The notes beneath the pieces are model-generated. The model was not told where the DNA came from. It saw nothing but the letters and a program-made list of their open reading frames with translations, and did not search any database. 64,000 nt of DNA from Nocardioides pinisoli (GTDB lineage: Bacteria; Actinomycetota; Actinomycetes; Propionibacteriales; Nocardioidaceae): assembly GCF_024199985.1 (NCBI RefSeq), contig NZ_JANARS010000007.1, positions 1-64,000 on the forward strand, written 5' to 3'. Made by a program: the position numbers and the translations under genes. Position 1 is the first letter of the stretch. Every line of letters starts with the position of its first letter. Below are positions 1 to 7,063 of the stretch, piece after piece.

Positions 1-156
1 CACCGGCTCTGCGAGGAGCTCGCCACGACCATCAGCGACCAGTGCGAGCGCATCGAACTTGCCGACGTCGACGCCGACCAGCAATGTCCGGGCCGGCCCT
101 GCTCGATCCATCACACGCAGGAAACCGGCCTGCCCCTCACCGCCAACGAACCGCAT
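1..156 (-). CDS. IS110-family transposase, N-terminal fragment (cut by window edge)
   Basis: Reading leftward from an ATG at 156 gives 52 residues that run off the window. They include VGVDVGKFDALALVAD, the first DEDD RuvC-like motif (hydrophobic-G-x-D-V-x-K) that opens IS110-family transposases. A strong Shine-Dalgarno AAGGAGG sits at 164-170, seven bases before the start. An in-frame internal ATG at 111 is possible but has no such site. The catalytic transposase rest lies outside the window, so intactness cannot be judged. The 72 bases between this start and the alkB-like stop would hold the element's left end; IS110 ends lack long inverted repeats, so none was expected or seen. Confidence 0.75.
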   Translation of the reverse strand, partial: MRFVGGEGQAGFLRVMDRAGPARTLLVGVDVGKFDALALVADGRGELLAEPV

Positions 157-228
157 CCGGGCACCTCCTTGAGAAGACGACGATCAGCACCACCATCGGT
201 GCTCTCGACTCCCACGAGGAGGTATCAG

Positions 229-840
229 TCAGAACACGCCGAGCGGGCGGAACTGGACCGAGATCCGCGGTCCGGCGTGGGCGACCTTGGGCACGGCGTG
301 CTCCCAGGTGCGCTGGCACGACCCGCCCATGACGACGAGGTCGCCGTGCCCCATGGTCAGGGCGATCGACGCACCCCCGCCGCGCGGGCGCAGCAGCAGC
401 CGGCGGGGGTCGCCGACGCTCACGATGGCGACCATGGTGTCGGCCGTGCGGCCCCGGCCGATGGTGTCGCCGTGCCAGGCCACGGAGTCGTGCCCGTCGC
501 GGTAGTAGCAGCACCCGGCGGTCACGAACGGCTCGCCCAGCTCGGGCAGGTAGTGCTCGCTGAGCGCGTCGCGGGCCTCGACCAGGGCGCGGTGGGGCAG
601 CGGCTGGCCGCCGAGGTAGGTGTGGACCAGTCGAGGCACGTCGACCACCGCGTCGTACATCTCGCGCCGCTCGGCCCGCCAGGGGACGTGTTCGACGAGT
701 GCGGAAAACACGGCGTCGGGGTCGGGGAGCCAGTCGCGCTGGACGTCGACCCACGCTCCGTGGGACAGCAGGCGACGCTCGGGGGACAGTGCCACGGAAT
801 CCGTGGTGTCATCGGCGAACAGGGACGTCTGGAAGTCCAC
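229..840 (-). CDS. AlkB-like 2-oxoglutarate/Fe(II) dioxygenase (DNA/RNA dealkylation)
   Basis: A 203-residue protein of the AlkB superfamily (ALKBH2/3-like), which removes alkyl groups such as 1-methyladenine and 3-methylcytosine from nucleic acids by oxidative demethylation. The iron ligands are visible as H123-x-D125 (WHGD) and H181 (WEHAVPK). The 2-oxoglutarate-binding arginine motif is RISVQFR at 192-198. The length fits the short family members. Translation starts at GTG 840. A TATCAT hexamer at 852-847 lies six bases upstream, suggesting a leaderless mRNA. A perfect SOS box at 862-877 sits just behind it, so LexA control is expected. Naming it alkB proper would go beyond the sequence. 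Confidence 0.88.
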   Translation of the reverse strand: MDFQTSLFADDTTDSVALSPERRLLSHGAWVDVQRDWLPDPDAVFSALVEHVPWRAERREMYDAVVDVPRLVHTYLGGQPLPHRALVEARDALSEHYLPELGEPFVTAGCCYYRDGHDSVAWHGDTIGRGRTADTMVAIVSVGDPRRLLLRPRGGGASIALTMGHGDLVVMGGSCQRTWEHAVPKVAHAGPRISVQFRPLGVF

Positions 841-861
841 GAGCCCATGATAGCGCCTTCG

Positions 862-877
862 TCGAACACGCGTTCGA
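862..877. promoter_or_regulatory. LexA SOS box upstream of the alkB-like gene
   Basis: TCGAAC-ACGC-GTTCGA matches the mycobacterial/actinobacterial LexA consensus TCGAAC(N4)GTTCGA in all twelve defined positions. It lies 22-37 bases upstream of the GTG start at 840 and overlaps where the promoter should be, a typical repressing position. The GntR gene starts 83 bases away on the other strand and has its own promoter, so alkB-like is the probable target. Confidence 0.8.
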
Positions 878-910
878 ACATCAAGAAACTGTCAAGGCTT
901 CGCCACAGGC

Positions 911-939
911 TTGGTCAATTTGCAGACCGCCGGTATAGC
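911..939 (+). promoter_or_regulatory. Predicted promoter of the GntR regulator gene
   Basis: TTGGTC at 911-916 and TATAGC at 934-939 are separated by 17 bases, a good housekeeping-sigma arrangement. The expected transcription start is near 946, about 14 bases ahead of the ATG at 960. The interval is visibly less GC-rich than its surroundings. Confidence 0.5.
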
Positions 940-959
940 CCAGTCCTAACCTGAGTGAC

Positions 960-1682
960 ATGGAACCCGTGGACCTCGTCGTCCCGCGCCAGCGGGCGCT
1001 GAAGCACGTCCAGGTCCGCGAGCACGTGCGGGGCCTGATCGAGGCCCAGCCCCCGGGCTCCGCGGCCCCGTCCGAGCGTGAGCTCGTGGCCCGCTTCGGG
1101 GTGGCCCGCATGACCGTCCGACAGGCGCTCGACGCGCTCGTCGCCGAGGGTCTGCTCGAGCGGATCCCCGGGCGCGGCACCTTCGTCGCCCAGCCGCCCC
1201 GGACCTCCGGCCGGCTCACCTCCTTCACCGAGGAGATCCGCCGCCGCGGGATGCTCCCGGAGTCGCAGACGCTCCTCGCCCGCGTCGAGCAGGCGGGCCC
1301 CGGTGTCGCGAGGGCGCTCGACATCTCGCCGGGCGACCCGGTGCTCCACTGGCGCCGCCTGCGCCGGGCCGACCAGGCCATCGTGTGCGTGGAGGACGCC
1401 TACCTCAACGAGGTCCTCCTGCCGGGCTTCCTGCAGCACGGCACCCCCACCAGCCTCTACGAGGCGCTCGCCGCCCGCGGCCTGCGCCCCACCGAGGTCG
1501 AGGACTCCATCAGCGCCGACCGGGCGAGTGCCGACGAGGCCGCGATGCTCGAGGTCGCCGAGGGCGACCCGGTGCTGCGCCACGCCCGCCGCGCCGTCTC
1601 CGACGGTCGCATCGTCGAGGTCTCGCGCACCTGCTACCGGCACGACCGCTTCACGGTCTACCTCCAGCTCAACGACCGCTGA
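960..1682 (+). CDS. GntR-family transcriptional regulator, HutC/UTRA subfamily
   Basis: A 240-residue protein with an N-terminal winged helix-turn-helix at about 10-78 (PSERELVARFGVARMTVRQA, then the wing GRGTFVAQPP). A C-terminal UTRA ligand-binding domain spans about 90-236. This is the HutC/DasR/FarR architecture, whose members bind sugar phosphates, histidine intermediates or fatty acids. The ligand here cannot be told from sequence. The gene stands alone: alkB-like is divergent, and the 3' end overlaps the convergent HD-domain gene by 14 bases. Autoregulation through the short intergenic region is likely but no operator was recognised. Confidence 0.88.
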   Translation: MEPVDLVVPRQRALKHVQVREHVRGLIEAQPPGSAAPSERELVARFGVARMTVRQALDALVAEGLLERIPGRGTFVAQPPRTSGRLTSFTEEIRRRGMLPESQTLLARVEQAGPGVARALDISPGDPVLHWRRLRRADQAIVCVEDAYLNEVLLPGFLQHGTPTSLYEALAARGLRPTEVEDSISADRASADEAAMLEVAEGDPVLRHARRAVSDGRIVEVSRTCYRHDRFTVYLQLNDR

Positions 1683-2253
1683 GGTCAGCGAGCTCGCGCT
1701 CGACATTCGCCCGCGCGGCGTCCTCCCACAGTGAGCGCGCCTGCGGGGTGCTGAAGAGGTGCGGCCGCTCGAGGAGGTCGCGCAGCACCGCCGCACGACC
1801 GGCCCGGAAGTCGTCGTCACCGACGTGGGCGAAGTCCGCGCGCACCCCGGCCGCGTAGGCGTCGTAGCGCTCGCGTGGCGCGGCCAGGATCGCGAGGTCG
1901 GCGTCGCTGAGCGCGGCCCCGGCGGGGTCGTCGTCGGCCGGGCGGTGGTCGGCGGTCAGCCGCACGAGCCGCGCCACCTCGTCGGCGTACGTCGCCGGCA
2001 GCGCGCGCTCGGCCCACGCGGCGGAGCGCGCCTCGTCGTCCTCCGCCCCGTCGTAGACGGCGTCGTGGAACCACGCGGCCAGGGCGACGGTGGTCGGGTC
2101 GACGGGCGCACCGGCCGCCGCGAGCAGGTCGAGCCGGTCAAGGACCTCCTCGAGGTGGAGCAGGCCGTGGTAGCCGGGCCGGTCCCAGGCCGCGAGCAGG
2201 TCGTCGCGCAGCGCGTGGTGGTCGAGCAGGGGCCAACGGTCGGCGAGGCTCAC
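1669..2253 (-). CDS. HD-domain metal-dependent phosphohydrolase
   Basis: A 194-residue HD-superfamily protein. Residues GYHGLLHLEEVLDRL around 28-42 supply the first histidines and WFHDAVYD supplies the diagnostic H63-D64 pair. Such proteins hydrolyse phosphate mono- or diesters with divalent metals; the substrate here is unknown. I start it at GTG 2253, which overlaps the upstream oxygenase stop as GTGA (stop at 2252-2250), so the two are probably translationally coupled. Homologues of this small HD type commonly begin at this point. The 3' end overlaps the end of the GntR gene by 14 bases on the opposite strand. Confidence 0.8.
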   Translation of the reverse strand: MSLADRWPLLDHHALRDDLLAAWDRPGYHGLLHLEEVLDRLDLLAAAGAPVDPTTVALAAWFHDAVYDGAEDDEARSAAWAERALPATYADEVARLVRLTADHRPADDDPAGAALSDADLAILAAPRERYDAYAAGVRADFAHVGDDDFRAGRAAVLRDLLERPHLFSTPQARSLWEDAARANVERELADLSGR

Positions 2254-3116
2254 GCCTGGGTCGCCTGCTGCAGCTCGCGCGCCTCGGCGTGGCCCGAGGC
2301 CATCGCCCAGCGGATCGTGCGGGTGGCCGCGGCGCCGAGCACGCGGTTGGTCACCGGCGGCACGGGCGGAAGCCGGAGCTCGCGTCGCGCGTCGGCGGGC
2401 AGCAGCCCGATGGCGGCCGAGGCCAGCGCGAGGTAGCCCGGGCGGGCGGCGATCGGCAGGTCGGGGTGCAGCAGGAGGAAGCGGATGGCCTCCTGTGCGG
2501 CCGGCGTGCCGCGCAGCTCGGAGCCGTAGGCCGCCAGCGTCGCCCTCAGGTCGTCCTCCGACCGCGGCGCCCCGACCACGCCGAGGTGCTCGGCGGCGAC
2601 GGCGGTCTGGGCGACGTACTCGTCGCGCTCCGGCCCGATGAGCGGCCGGTGGCCGTAGCGGTCGTGGGCGACGAGGAAGCTGTCGATCTCCGCGGCGTGC
2701 ACCCAGCCGAGCAGGTGCGGGTCGGAGGCGGCGTAGGGGGTGCCGTCGGGCATCGTCCCGGTGACGGACTCGTGGGCGCGCTGGACCGCGCGGATCATCT
2801 GCAGCGCGTCGCGCTCCGTGCCGAACGTCGTCATCGCGATGTAGGTCGACACCTGCGCGAGACGACCCCACATGTCGCCGCGGTAACCGGAGTGGTCGGC
2901 CACGCCCTGCATCGCCGCGGGGTGCAGGGACTGCAGCATGATCGCCCGGATGCCGCCGACGAACATCGAGGCGTCGCCGTGCACGCGGGCGATGGGCGAG
3001 TCGGGTGCGAACCACCGCGGGCCGGGTGTGCCGTGGACGCGTTGCCGGTTGCGGGGGCCGTCGGGGCCGGCCACCTTGCTGAACAGCTCGGCGCCGAGGC
3101 GGTCACGGAGGGTCAC
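2250..3116 (-). CDS. MpaB/DUF2236-family oxygenase-like protein
   Basis: A 288-residue member of the DUF2236 family (fungal MpaB, latex-clearing protein Lcp, and many actinobacterial proteins). Family hallmarks are SMFVGGIRAIMLQSLHP followed by a conserved H-x-GYRGD-type stretch around residue 78, and later WVHAAEIDSF. In characterised members conserved histidines bind a b-type haem used for oxidative carbon-carbon cleavage; the substrate of this copy is unknown. Start at GTG 3116, with TAGCCT at 3128-3123 six bases upstream, again suggesting a leaderless transcript. It overlaps the HD gene by four bases and faces away from merR. Confidence 0.82.
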   Translation of the reverse strand: MTLRDRLGAELFSKVAGPDGPRNRQRVHGTPGPRWFAPDSPIARVHGDASMFVGGIRAIMLQSLHPAAMQGVADHSGYRGDMWGRLAQVSTYIAMTTFGTERDALQMIRAVQRAHESVTGTMPDGTPYAASDPHLLGWVHAAEIDSFLVAHDRYGHRPLIGPERDEYVAQTAVAAEHLGVVGAPRSEDDLRATLAAYGSELRGTPAAQEAIRFLLLHPDLPIAARPGYLALASAAIGLLPADARRELRLPPVPPVTNRVLGAAATRTIRWAMASGHAEARELQQATQA

Positions 3117-3167
3117 GCGTCGAGGCTAGCCAAGGCCCGAAGCCGTCCCGGCCTGACAGGCGCGGCT

Positions 3168-3197
3168 TTGACTTCGAGTACTCGAAGTTCCTAGCGT
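3168..3197 (+). promoter_or_regulatory. MerR-type promoter with an 18-bp palindromic operator
   Basis: TTGACT at 3168-3173 and TAGCGT at 3192-3197 flank an 18-base spacer. ACTTCGAGTACTCGAAGT at 3171-3188 is a perfect 18-base palindrome filling that spacer, the classic position for a MerR dimer. The -10 ends seven bases before the GTG of the regulator gene, so transcription should begin at or next to the start codon. It also lies in the shared region with the divergent MpaB-like gene. Confidence 0.75.
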
Positions 3198-3204
3198 CGA
3201 TGCA

Positions 3205-3675
3205 GTGACCAGCCACGTCCTGCCCCGCCGCTACTCCATCCGGGAGGCAGCAGCCCTCACCGGCCTGCCGGCCAGCACGTTGCGCTACTACGAGCAGATC
3301 GGGGTCATCGCCCCGGTCAGCCGCGGCGCCACCAGCGGCCACCGCGTCTACGGCGACGAGGACCTCGACCAGCTCATGTGGGTCTCGTGCCTCGCGGCCA
3401 CCGGCATGTCGATCGGCGACATGCGCCGCTACATGGCCAACAACCGCCTCGGTGCCGACGCGGCCGCCGACCAGGAGCGGCTCCTGCGCGAGCAGCAGGA
3501 GCGGCTCGAGACCGAGGCGCGCGCACTGGCGCTCCGCCAGCGCTACGTGGACCTCAAGATCGCCTACTGGCAGGCGGTCCAGGACGGCGACACCGAGCGC
3601 AGCGAGCAGGTCGCCGCCCGCGCGCGGCAGCTCGCCGACGAGCTCCGCGCGGTCACGAACGACCCGGTCGCCTGA
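3205..3675 (+). CDS. MerR-family transcriptional regulator
   Basis: A 156-residue MerR protein. The N-terminal winged helix starts with [20 protein letters not shown] at about 10-29, followed by the wing region with [13 protein letters not shown] coiled-coil dimerisation helix covers about 85-115 ([18 protein letters not shown]). No cysteine cluster for metals is present, so it belongs with the organic-stress or aldehyde-type MerR group rather than the metal sensors. Start is GTG 3205, directly after a MerR-type promoter, so the mRNA is probably leaderless and autoregulated. The alcohol dehydrogenase follows after 34 bases and is the likely regulatory target. Confidence 0.88.
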   Translation: MTSHVLPRRYSIREAAALTGLPASTLRYYEQIGVIAPVSRGATSGHRVYGDEDLDQLMWVSCLAATGMSIGDMRRYMANNRLGADAAADQERLLREQQERLETEARALALRQRYVDLKIAYWQAVQDGDTERSEQVAARARQLADELRAVTNDPVA

Positions 3676-3709
3676 CGACCACCCACCCCCCCACCGAAGG
3701 ACGGATCCC

Positions 3710-4750
3710 ATGCGCGTGAACGCGTACGCAGCCCCCTCAGCCGGCGAGCCGCTGGCTCCCACCACGATCGAGCGCCGCGAGGTCGGCGCCGACGACGTGC
3801 TCATCGCCATCGAGTACGCCGGCATCTGCCACTCCGACATCCACACCGTCAACGGTGACTGGGGCCCGCAGCCCTTCCCGGTCGTGCCGGGCCACGAGAT
3901 CGTGGGCACCGTGGCCGAGGTGGGTGCCGACGTCACCCGCCACCGCGTCGGCGACCGCGTCGGTGTCGGCTGCATGGTCGGCTCGTGCGGCCAGTGCGAC
4001 AACTGCCGCAACGGTGACGAGCAGTACTGCCACGAGGGCATGATCGGTACCTACGCCGCCACCGACCGCGACGGCACCACCACCCAGGGCGGCTACTCCA
4101 CCCACGTCGTCGTCGACGCCGACTACGTCCTGTCCGTCCCCGAGAGCCTCGACCCGGCCGCCGCCGCGCCCCTGCTGTGCGCCGGCATCACGACGTACTC
4201 GCCCCTCAAGCACTGGCAGGCCGGTCCCGGCAAGAAGGTCGCGGTCGTCGGCCTCGGCGGCTTGGGCCACATGGCGGTCAAGATCGCCCACGCCATGGGC
4301 GCGGAGGTGACCGTCCTGTCGCAGTCGCTGAAGAAGCAGGAGGACGGCCTGCGCCTCGGCGCGGACCACTACTTCGCCACCAGCGACCCCGACACCTTCG
4401 AGGCGCTCGCCGGCTCGTTCGACCTCATCATCAACACCGTCAGCGCGAAGATCGACGTCAGCGCCTACCTCGGCCTCCTCGCCGTCAACGGCGCGATGGT
4501 GAACGTCGGCGCGCCCGCCGAGCCGCTGAGCCTCAACGTGTTCTCGCTGCTCTCCAACCGTCGCACGTTCGCCGGCTCGATGATCGGCGGCATCGCCGAG
4601 ACCCAGGAGATGCTCGACTTCTGCGCCGAGCACGGCATCGTCAGCGAGGTCGAGGTGATCCGCGCCGACCAGGTCAACGAGGCCTACGAGCGCGTGCTCG
4701 CCTCCGACGTGCGCTACCGCTTCGTGATCGACGCCGGCACCCTGGCCTGA
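3710..4750 (+). CDS. Zinc-dependent NAD(P)-alcohol dehydrogenase (YahK/CAD-like)
   Basis: A 346-residue medium-chain dehydrogenase. Catalytic zinc ligands are C40 (GICHSDIH) and the H62-E63 pair (PGHE). The structural zinc site is C93, C96, C99 and C107. The nucleotide-binding fold shows [11 protein letters not shown] near 178-188. The family (YahK, cinnamyl-alcohol and broad aldehyde reductases) usually reduces aldehydes with NADPH. GAAGGA around 3696-3701 is a plausible ribosome site. It sits 34 bases behind merR in the same direction, which suggests aldehyde detoxification under MerR control. A strong hairpin follows the stop. Confidence 0.88.
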   Translation: MRVNAYAAPSAGEPLAPTTIERREVGADDVLIAIEYAGICHSDIHTVNGDWGPQPFPVVPGHEIVGTVAEVGADVTRHRVGDRVGVGCMVGSCGQCDNCRNGDEQYCHEGMIGTYAATDRDGTTTQGGYSTHVVVDADYVLSVPESLDPAAAAPLLCAGITTYSPLKHWQAGPGKKVAVVGLGGLGHMAVKIAHAMGAEVTVLSQSLKKQEDGLRLGADHYFATSDPDTFEALAGSFDLIINTVSAKIDVSAYLGLLAVNGAMVNVGAPAEPLSLNVFSLLSNRRTFAGSMIGGIAETQEMLDFCAEHGIVSEVEVIRADQVNEAYERVLASDVRYRFVIDAGTLA

Positions 4751-4760
4751 TCCGGGCCAC

Positions 4761-4807
4761 GACAGTGGAGCCCGGGGCCGCACCCACCGGCTCCGGGCTC
4801 CGCTGTC
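4761..4807. terminator. Bidirectional terminator between adh and the XPB helicase gene
   Basis: A 19-base stem (arms 4761-4779 and 4789-4807, two mismatches) with a nine-base loop lies between the converging adh and XPB-like genes. There is no long T-run, as is common in high-GC actinobacteria. Confidence 0.7.
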
Positions 4808-4826
4808 GGCACGTGGTCGACGCGGG

Positions 4827-6476
4827 TCAGCTCGGCTCGGCGGTCAGGTCGCCTGCGTCGACGATGCGGTAGGCGTAGCCCTGCTCGGCGAGGAACCGCT
4901 GCCGGTTCTGTGCGAAGTCGGCGTCGACGGTGTCGCGGGAGACGATCGTGTAGAAGTGCGCGCTGCGCCCCTCGGTCTTGGGCCGCAGCAGGCGCCCGAG
5001 CCGCTGAGCCTCCTCCTGCCGTGATCCGAACGACCCGCTGACCTGGATCGCGACCTCGGCCGAGGGCAGGTCGATGGAGAAGTTGGCGACCTTGCTGACC
5101 ACGAGCAGCCCGATCTCCCCGGAGCGGAACGCGTTGAACAGCCGCTGCCGCTCCTTGACCGGGGTCTCGCCCTTGATGACCGGGGCGTCGAGCATCTCGG
5201 CGATCTCGTCGAGCTGGTCGATGTACTGCCCGATCACCAGGGTCGGCTGGCCGGCGTGCTGCCGCACCAGGCGTCGTACGACGTCGATCTTGGCGTGGGT
5301 GCACGAGGCGAGGCGGTAGCGGGTGTCGGGGTCGCTGGTGGCGTAGGCGAGGCGTTCGCCGTCGGGCAGGCTGACCCGCACCTCGACGCAGTCGGCGGGA
5401 GCGATGTAGCCCTGCGCCTCGATGTCCTTCCACGGAGCGTCGTAGCGCTTGGGCCCGATGAGGGAGAAGACCTCGCCCTCCCGCCCGTCCTCGCGCACGA
5501 GGGTGGCGGTGAGCCCGAGCCGGCGCCGTGCCTGCAGGTCGGCGGTCATCCGGAAGATCGGGGCCGGCAGCAGGTGGACCTCGTCGTAGACGATGAGCCC
5601 CCAGTCGCGGGCGTCGAGGAGGTCGAGGTGCGGGTAGACGCCCTTCCGTTTCGTCGTCAGCACCTGGTAGGTGGCGATGGTGACCGGACGGATCTCCTTG
5701 ACGGCGCCGGAGTACTCGCCGATCTCGTCCTCGGTCAGCGACGTGCGGGCGACCAGCTCGTCCTTCCACTGGCGCGCGCTGACCGTGTTGGTCACGAGGA
5801 TGAGCGTGGTCGCGCGGGCGTGCGCCATCGAGGCGGCGCCGACGATCGTCTTCCCGGCACCGCACGGCAGCACGACGACGCCCGAGCCGCCGTCCCAGAA
5901 GGAGTCGGCGGCCTCGCGCTGGTAGGGCCGCAGCGTCCAGCCGTCCTCCGCGAGGTCGATGGCGTGGGCCTCGCCGTCGACGTAGCCCGCGAAGTCCTCG
6001 GCGGGCCAGCCGAGCTTGAGCAGCGCCTGCTTGAGGTTGCCGCGCTCGCTCGGGTGGACCGCGACGGAGTCGTCGTCGATGCGCGAGCCGATCATCCCGG
6101 CCACCTTCTTGGCCCGCAGCACCTCCTCGAGGACCGGGCGGTCGGTGGACGACAGCACCAGCCCGTGCACGGGGTGCTTCTCCAGCCGCAGCCGGCCGTA
6201 GCGTCCCATCGTCTCGGCGACGTCGACGAGCAGCGCGTGGGGCACGGCGTAGCGCGACCAGGTCAGGAGTGCGTCGACGACCTGCTCGGCGTCGTGCCCC
6301 GCGGCGCGGGCGTTCCACAGCCCGAGCGGTGTCAGGCGGTAGGTGTGGATGTGCTCGGGCGAGCGCTCGAGCTCGGCGAAGGGCGCGATCGCCTTGCGGG
6401 CCTCCACGGCCGAGGGGTGGTCGACCTCGAGCAGCAGCGTCTTGTCCGACTGGACGATCAGGGGACCGTCGTTCAT
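4827..6476 (-). CDS. XPB/Ssl2-type DNA repair helicase
   Basis: A 549-residue superfamily 2 helicase of the bacterial XPB type, a 3'-5' DNA unwinding ATPase linked to nucleotide excision repair. An N-terminal XPB damage-recognition-like region covers about 1-170. Walker A is LPCGAGKT at 203-210, DEVH at 298-301, and LTATL leads into the XPB signature RED motif at 328-330. The C-terminal motif VI QRLGRLLRPK is present. The ATG at 6476 overlaps the stop of the CGNR gene as ATGA, so the two form an operon. The XPB-N/WYL gene lies just upstream in the same direction. Confidence 0.9.
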   Translation of the reverse strand: MNDGPLIVQSDKTLLLEVDHPSAVEARKAIAPFAELERSPEHIHTYRLTPLGLWNARAAGHDAEQVVDALLTWSRYAVPHALLVDVAETMGRYGRLRLEKHPVHGLVLSSTDRPVLEEVLRAKKVAGMIGSRIDDDSVAVHPSERGNLKQALLKLGWPAEDFAGYVDGEAHAIDLAEDGWTLRPYQREAADSFWDGGSGVVVLPCGAGKTIVGAASMAHARATTLILVTNTVSARQWKDELVARTSLTEDEIGEYSGAVKEIRPVTIATYQVLTTKRKGVYPHLDLLDARDWGLIVYDEVHLLPAPIFRMTADLQARRRLGLTATLVREDGREGEVFSLIGPKRYDAPWKDIEAQGYIAPADCVEVRVSLPDGERLAYATSDPDTRYRLASCTHAKIDVVRRLVRQHAGQPTLVIGQYIDQLDEIAEMLDAPVIKGETPVKERQRLFNAFRSGEIGLLVVSKVANFSIDLPSAEVAIQVSGSFGSRQEEAQRLGRLLRPKTEGRSAHFYTIVSRDTVDADFAQNRQRFLAEQGYAYRIVDAGDLTAEPS

Positions 6477-7030
6477 CGTGCCGCCGCTCGGCCGGGCTGG
6501 TCGTCGCGCACCAGCTCGGCCCGACGCCGCGCCCGGAACGCCGCGACGTTGGCGCGCGAGGAGCACCGGTCCGAGCAGTAGCGGCGCGACTGGTTGGGGG
6601 ACGTGTCGACGTAGACGTGGTCGCACCGAGGCTCCGAGCAGGTCCCGAGGCGGGTGGCGCCCAGGTCGCAGACCAGGTTGGCCAGACCCATGAGTGCCTC
6701 GCCGATCAGCAGCTCGGCGACGGAGGCGGCCTTGTTGGCGACGTGCATGTGGAGGTTGTCGGGGTCGTGGTCGGAGATCATCGGCGTGACCGGGTGGTCG
6801 GCGAGCAGGTCGTTGAGCGAGCTCACGACCAGTGCCACGTCGTCGACGTCGGAGGCCTCGAACACGGGCCGCAGGTCGGTCTGGAACGCCCGGACGGACT
6901 CCACGTCAGCCGCGACGACCGACCGGTGCAGCCAGGAGCGGTCGGCGAGGTGCTCGCGCAGGGCCTCCTCGTCGTGGAGGTCGGCGTTGACGAGCGCGGC
7001 GGCGCGCTCGGCGTAGCGGATGAAGTCCAT
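6473..7030 (-). CDS. ABATE/CGNR zinc-finger protein (putative regulator)
   Basis: A 185-residue protein with the ABATE domain (about 1-125), a stress-induced putative ligand-binding fold, followed by a C-terminal CGNR zinc finger. The likely zinc ligands are C131, C136, C152 and C156, the last within CSSRANVAAFRARRR, a CxxR-N variant of the eponymous motif. CGNR proteins are thought to bind DNA. It is translationally coupled to the XPB helicase (ATGA overlap) and follows the XPB-N/WYL gene by 33 bases. That link suggests a role in the same DNA-repair response, which is inference. Confidence 0.85.
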   Translation of the reverse strand: MDFIRYAERAAALVNADLHDEEALREHLADRSWLHRSVVAADVESVRAFQTDLRPVFEASDVDDVALVVSSLNDLLADHPVTPMISDHDPDNLHMHVANKAASVAELLIGEALMGLANLVCDLGATRLGTCSEPRCDHVYVDTSPNQSRRYCSDRCSSRANVAAFRARRRAELVRDDQPGRAAAR

Positions 7031-7063
7031 CTTTCAAGTGTACGGAGCCGGACGGAGCGTCGT

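Noticed and set aside
157..228. Terminal inverted repeat of the IS110 element
   Set aside because: None is visible; IS110 elements usually lack them, and the other end is outside the window.
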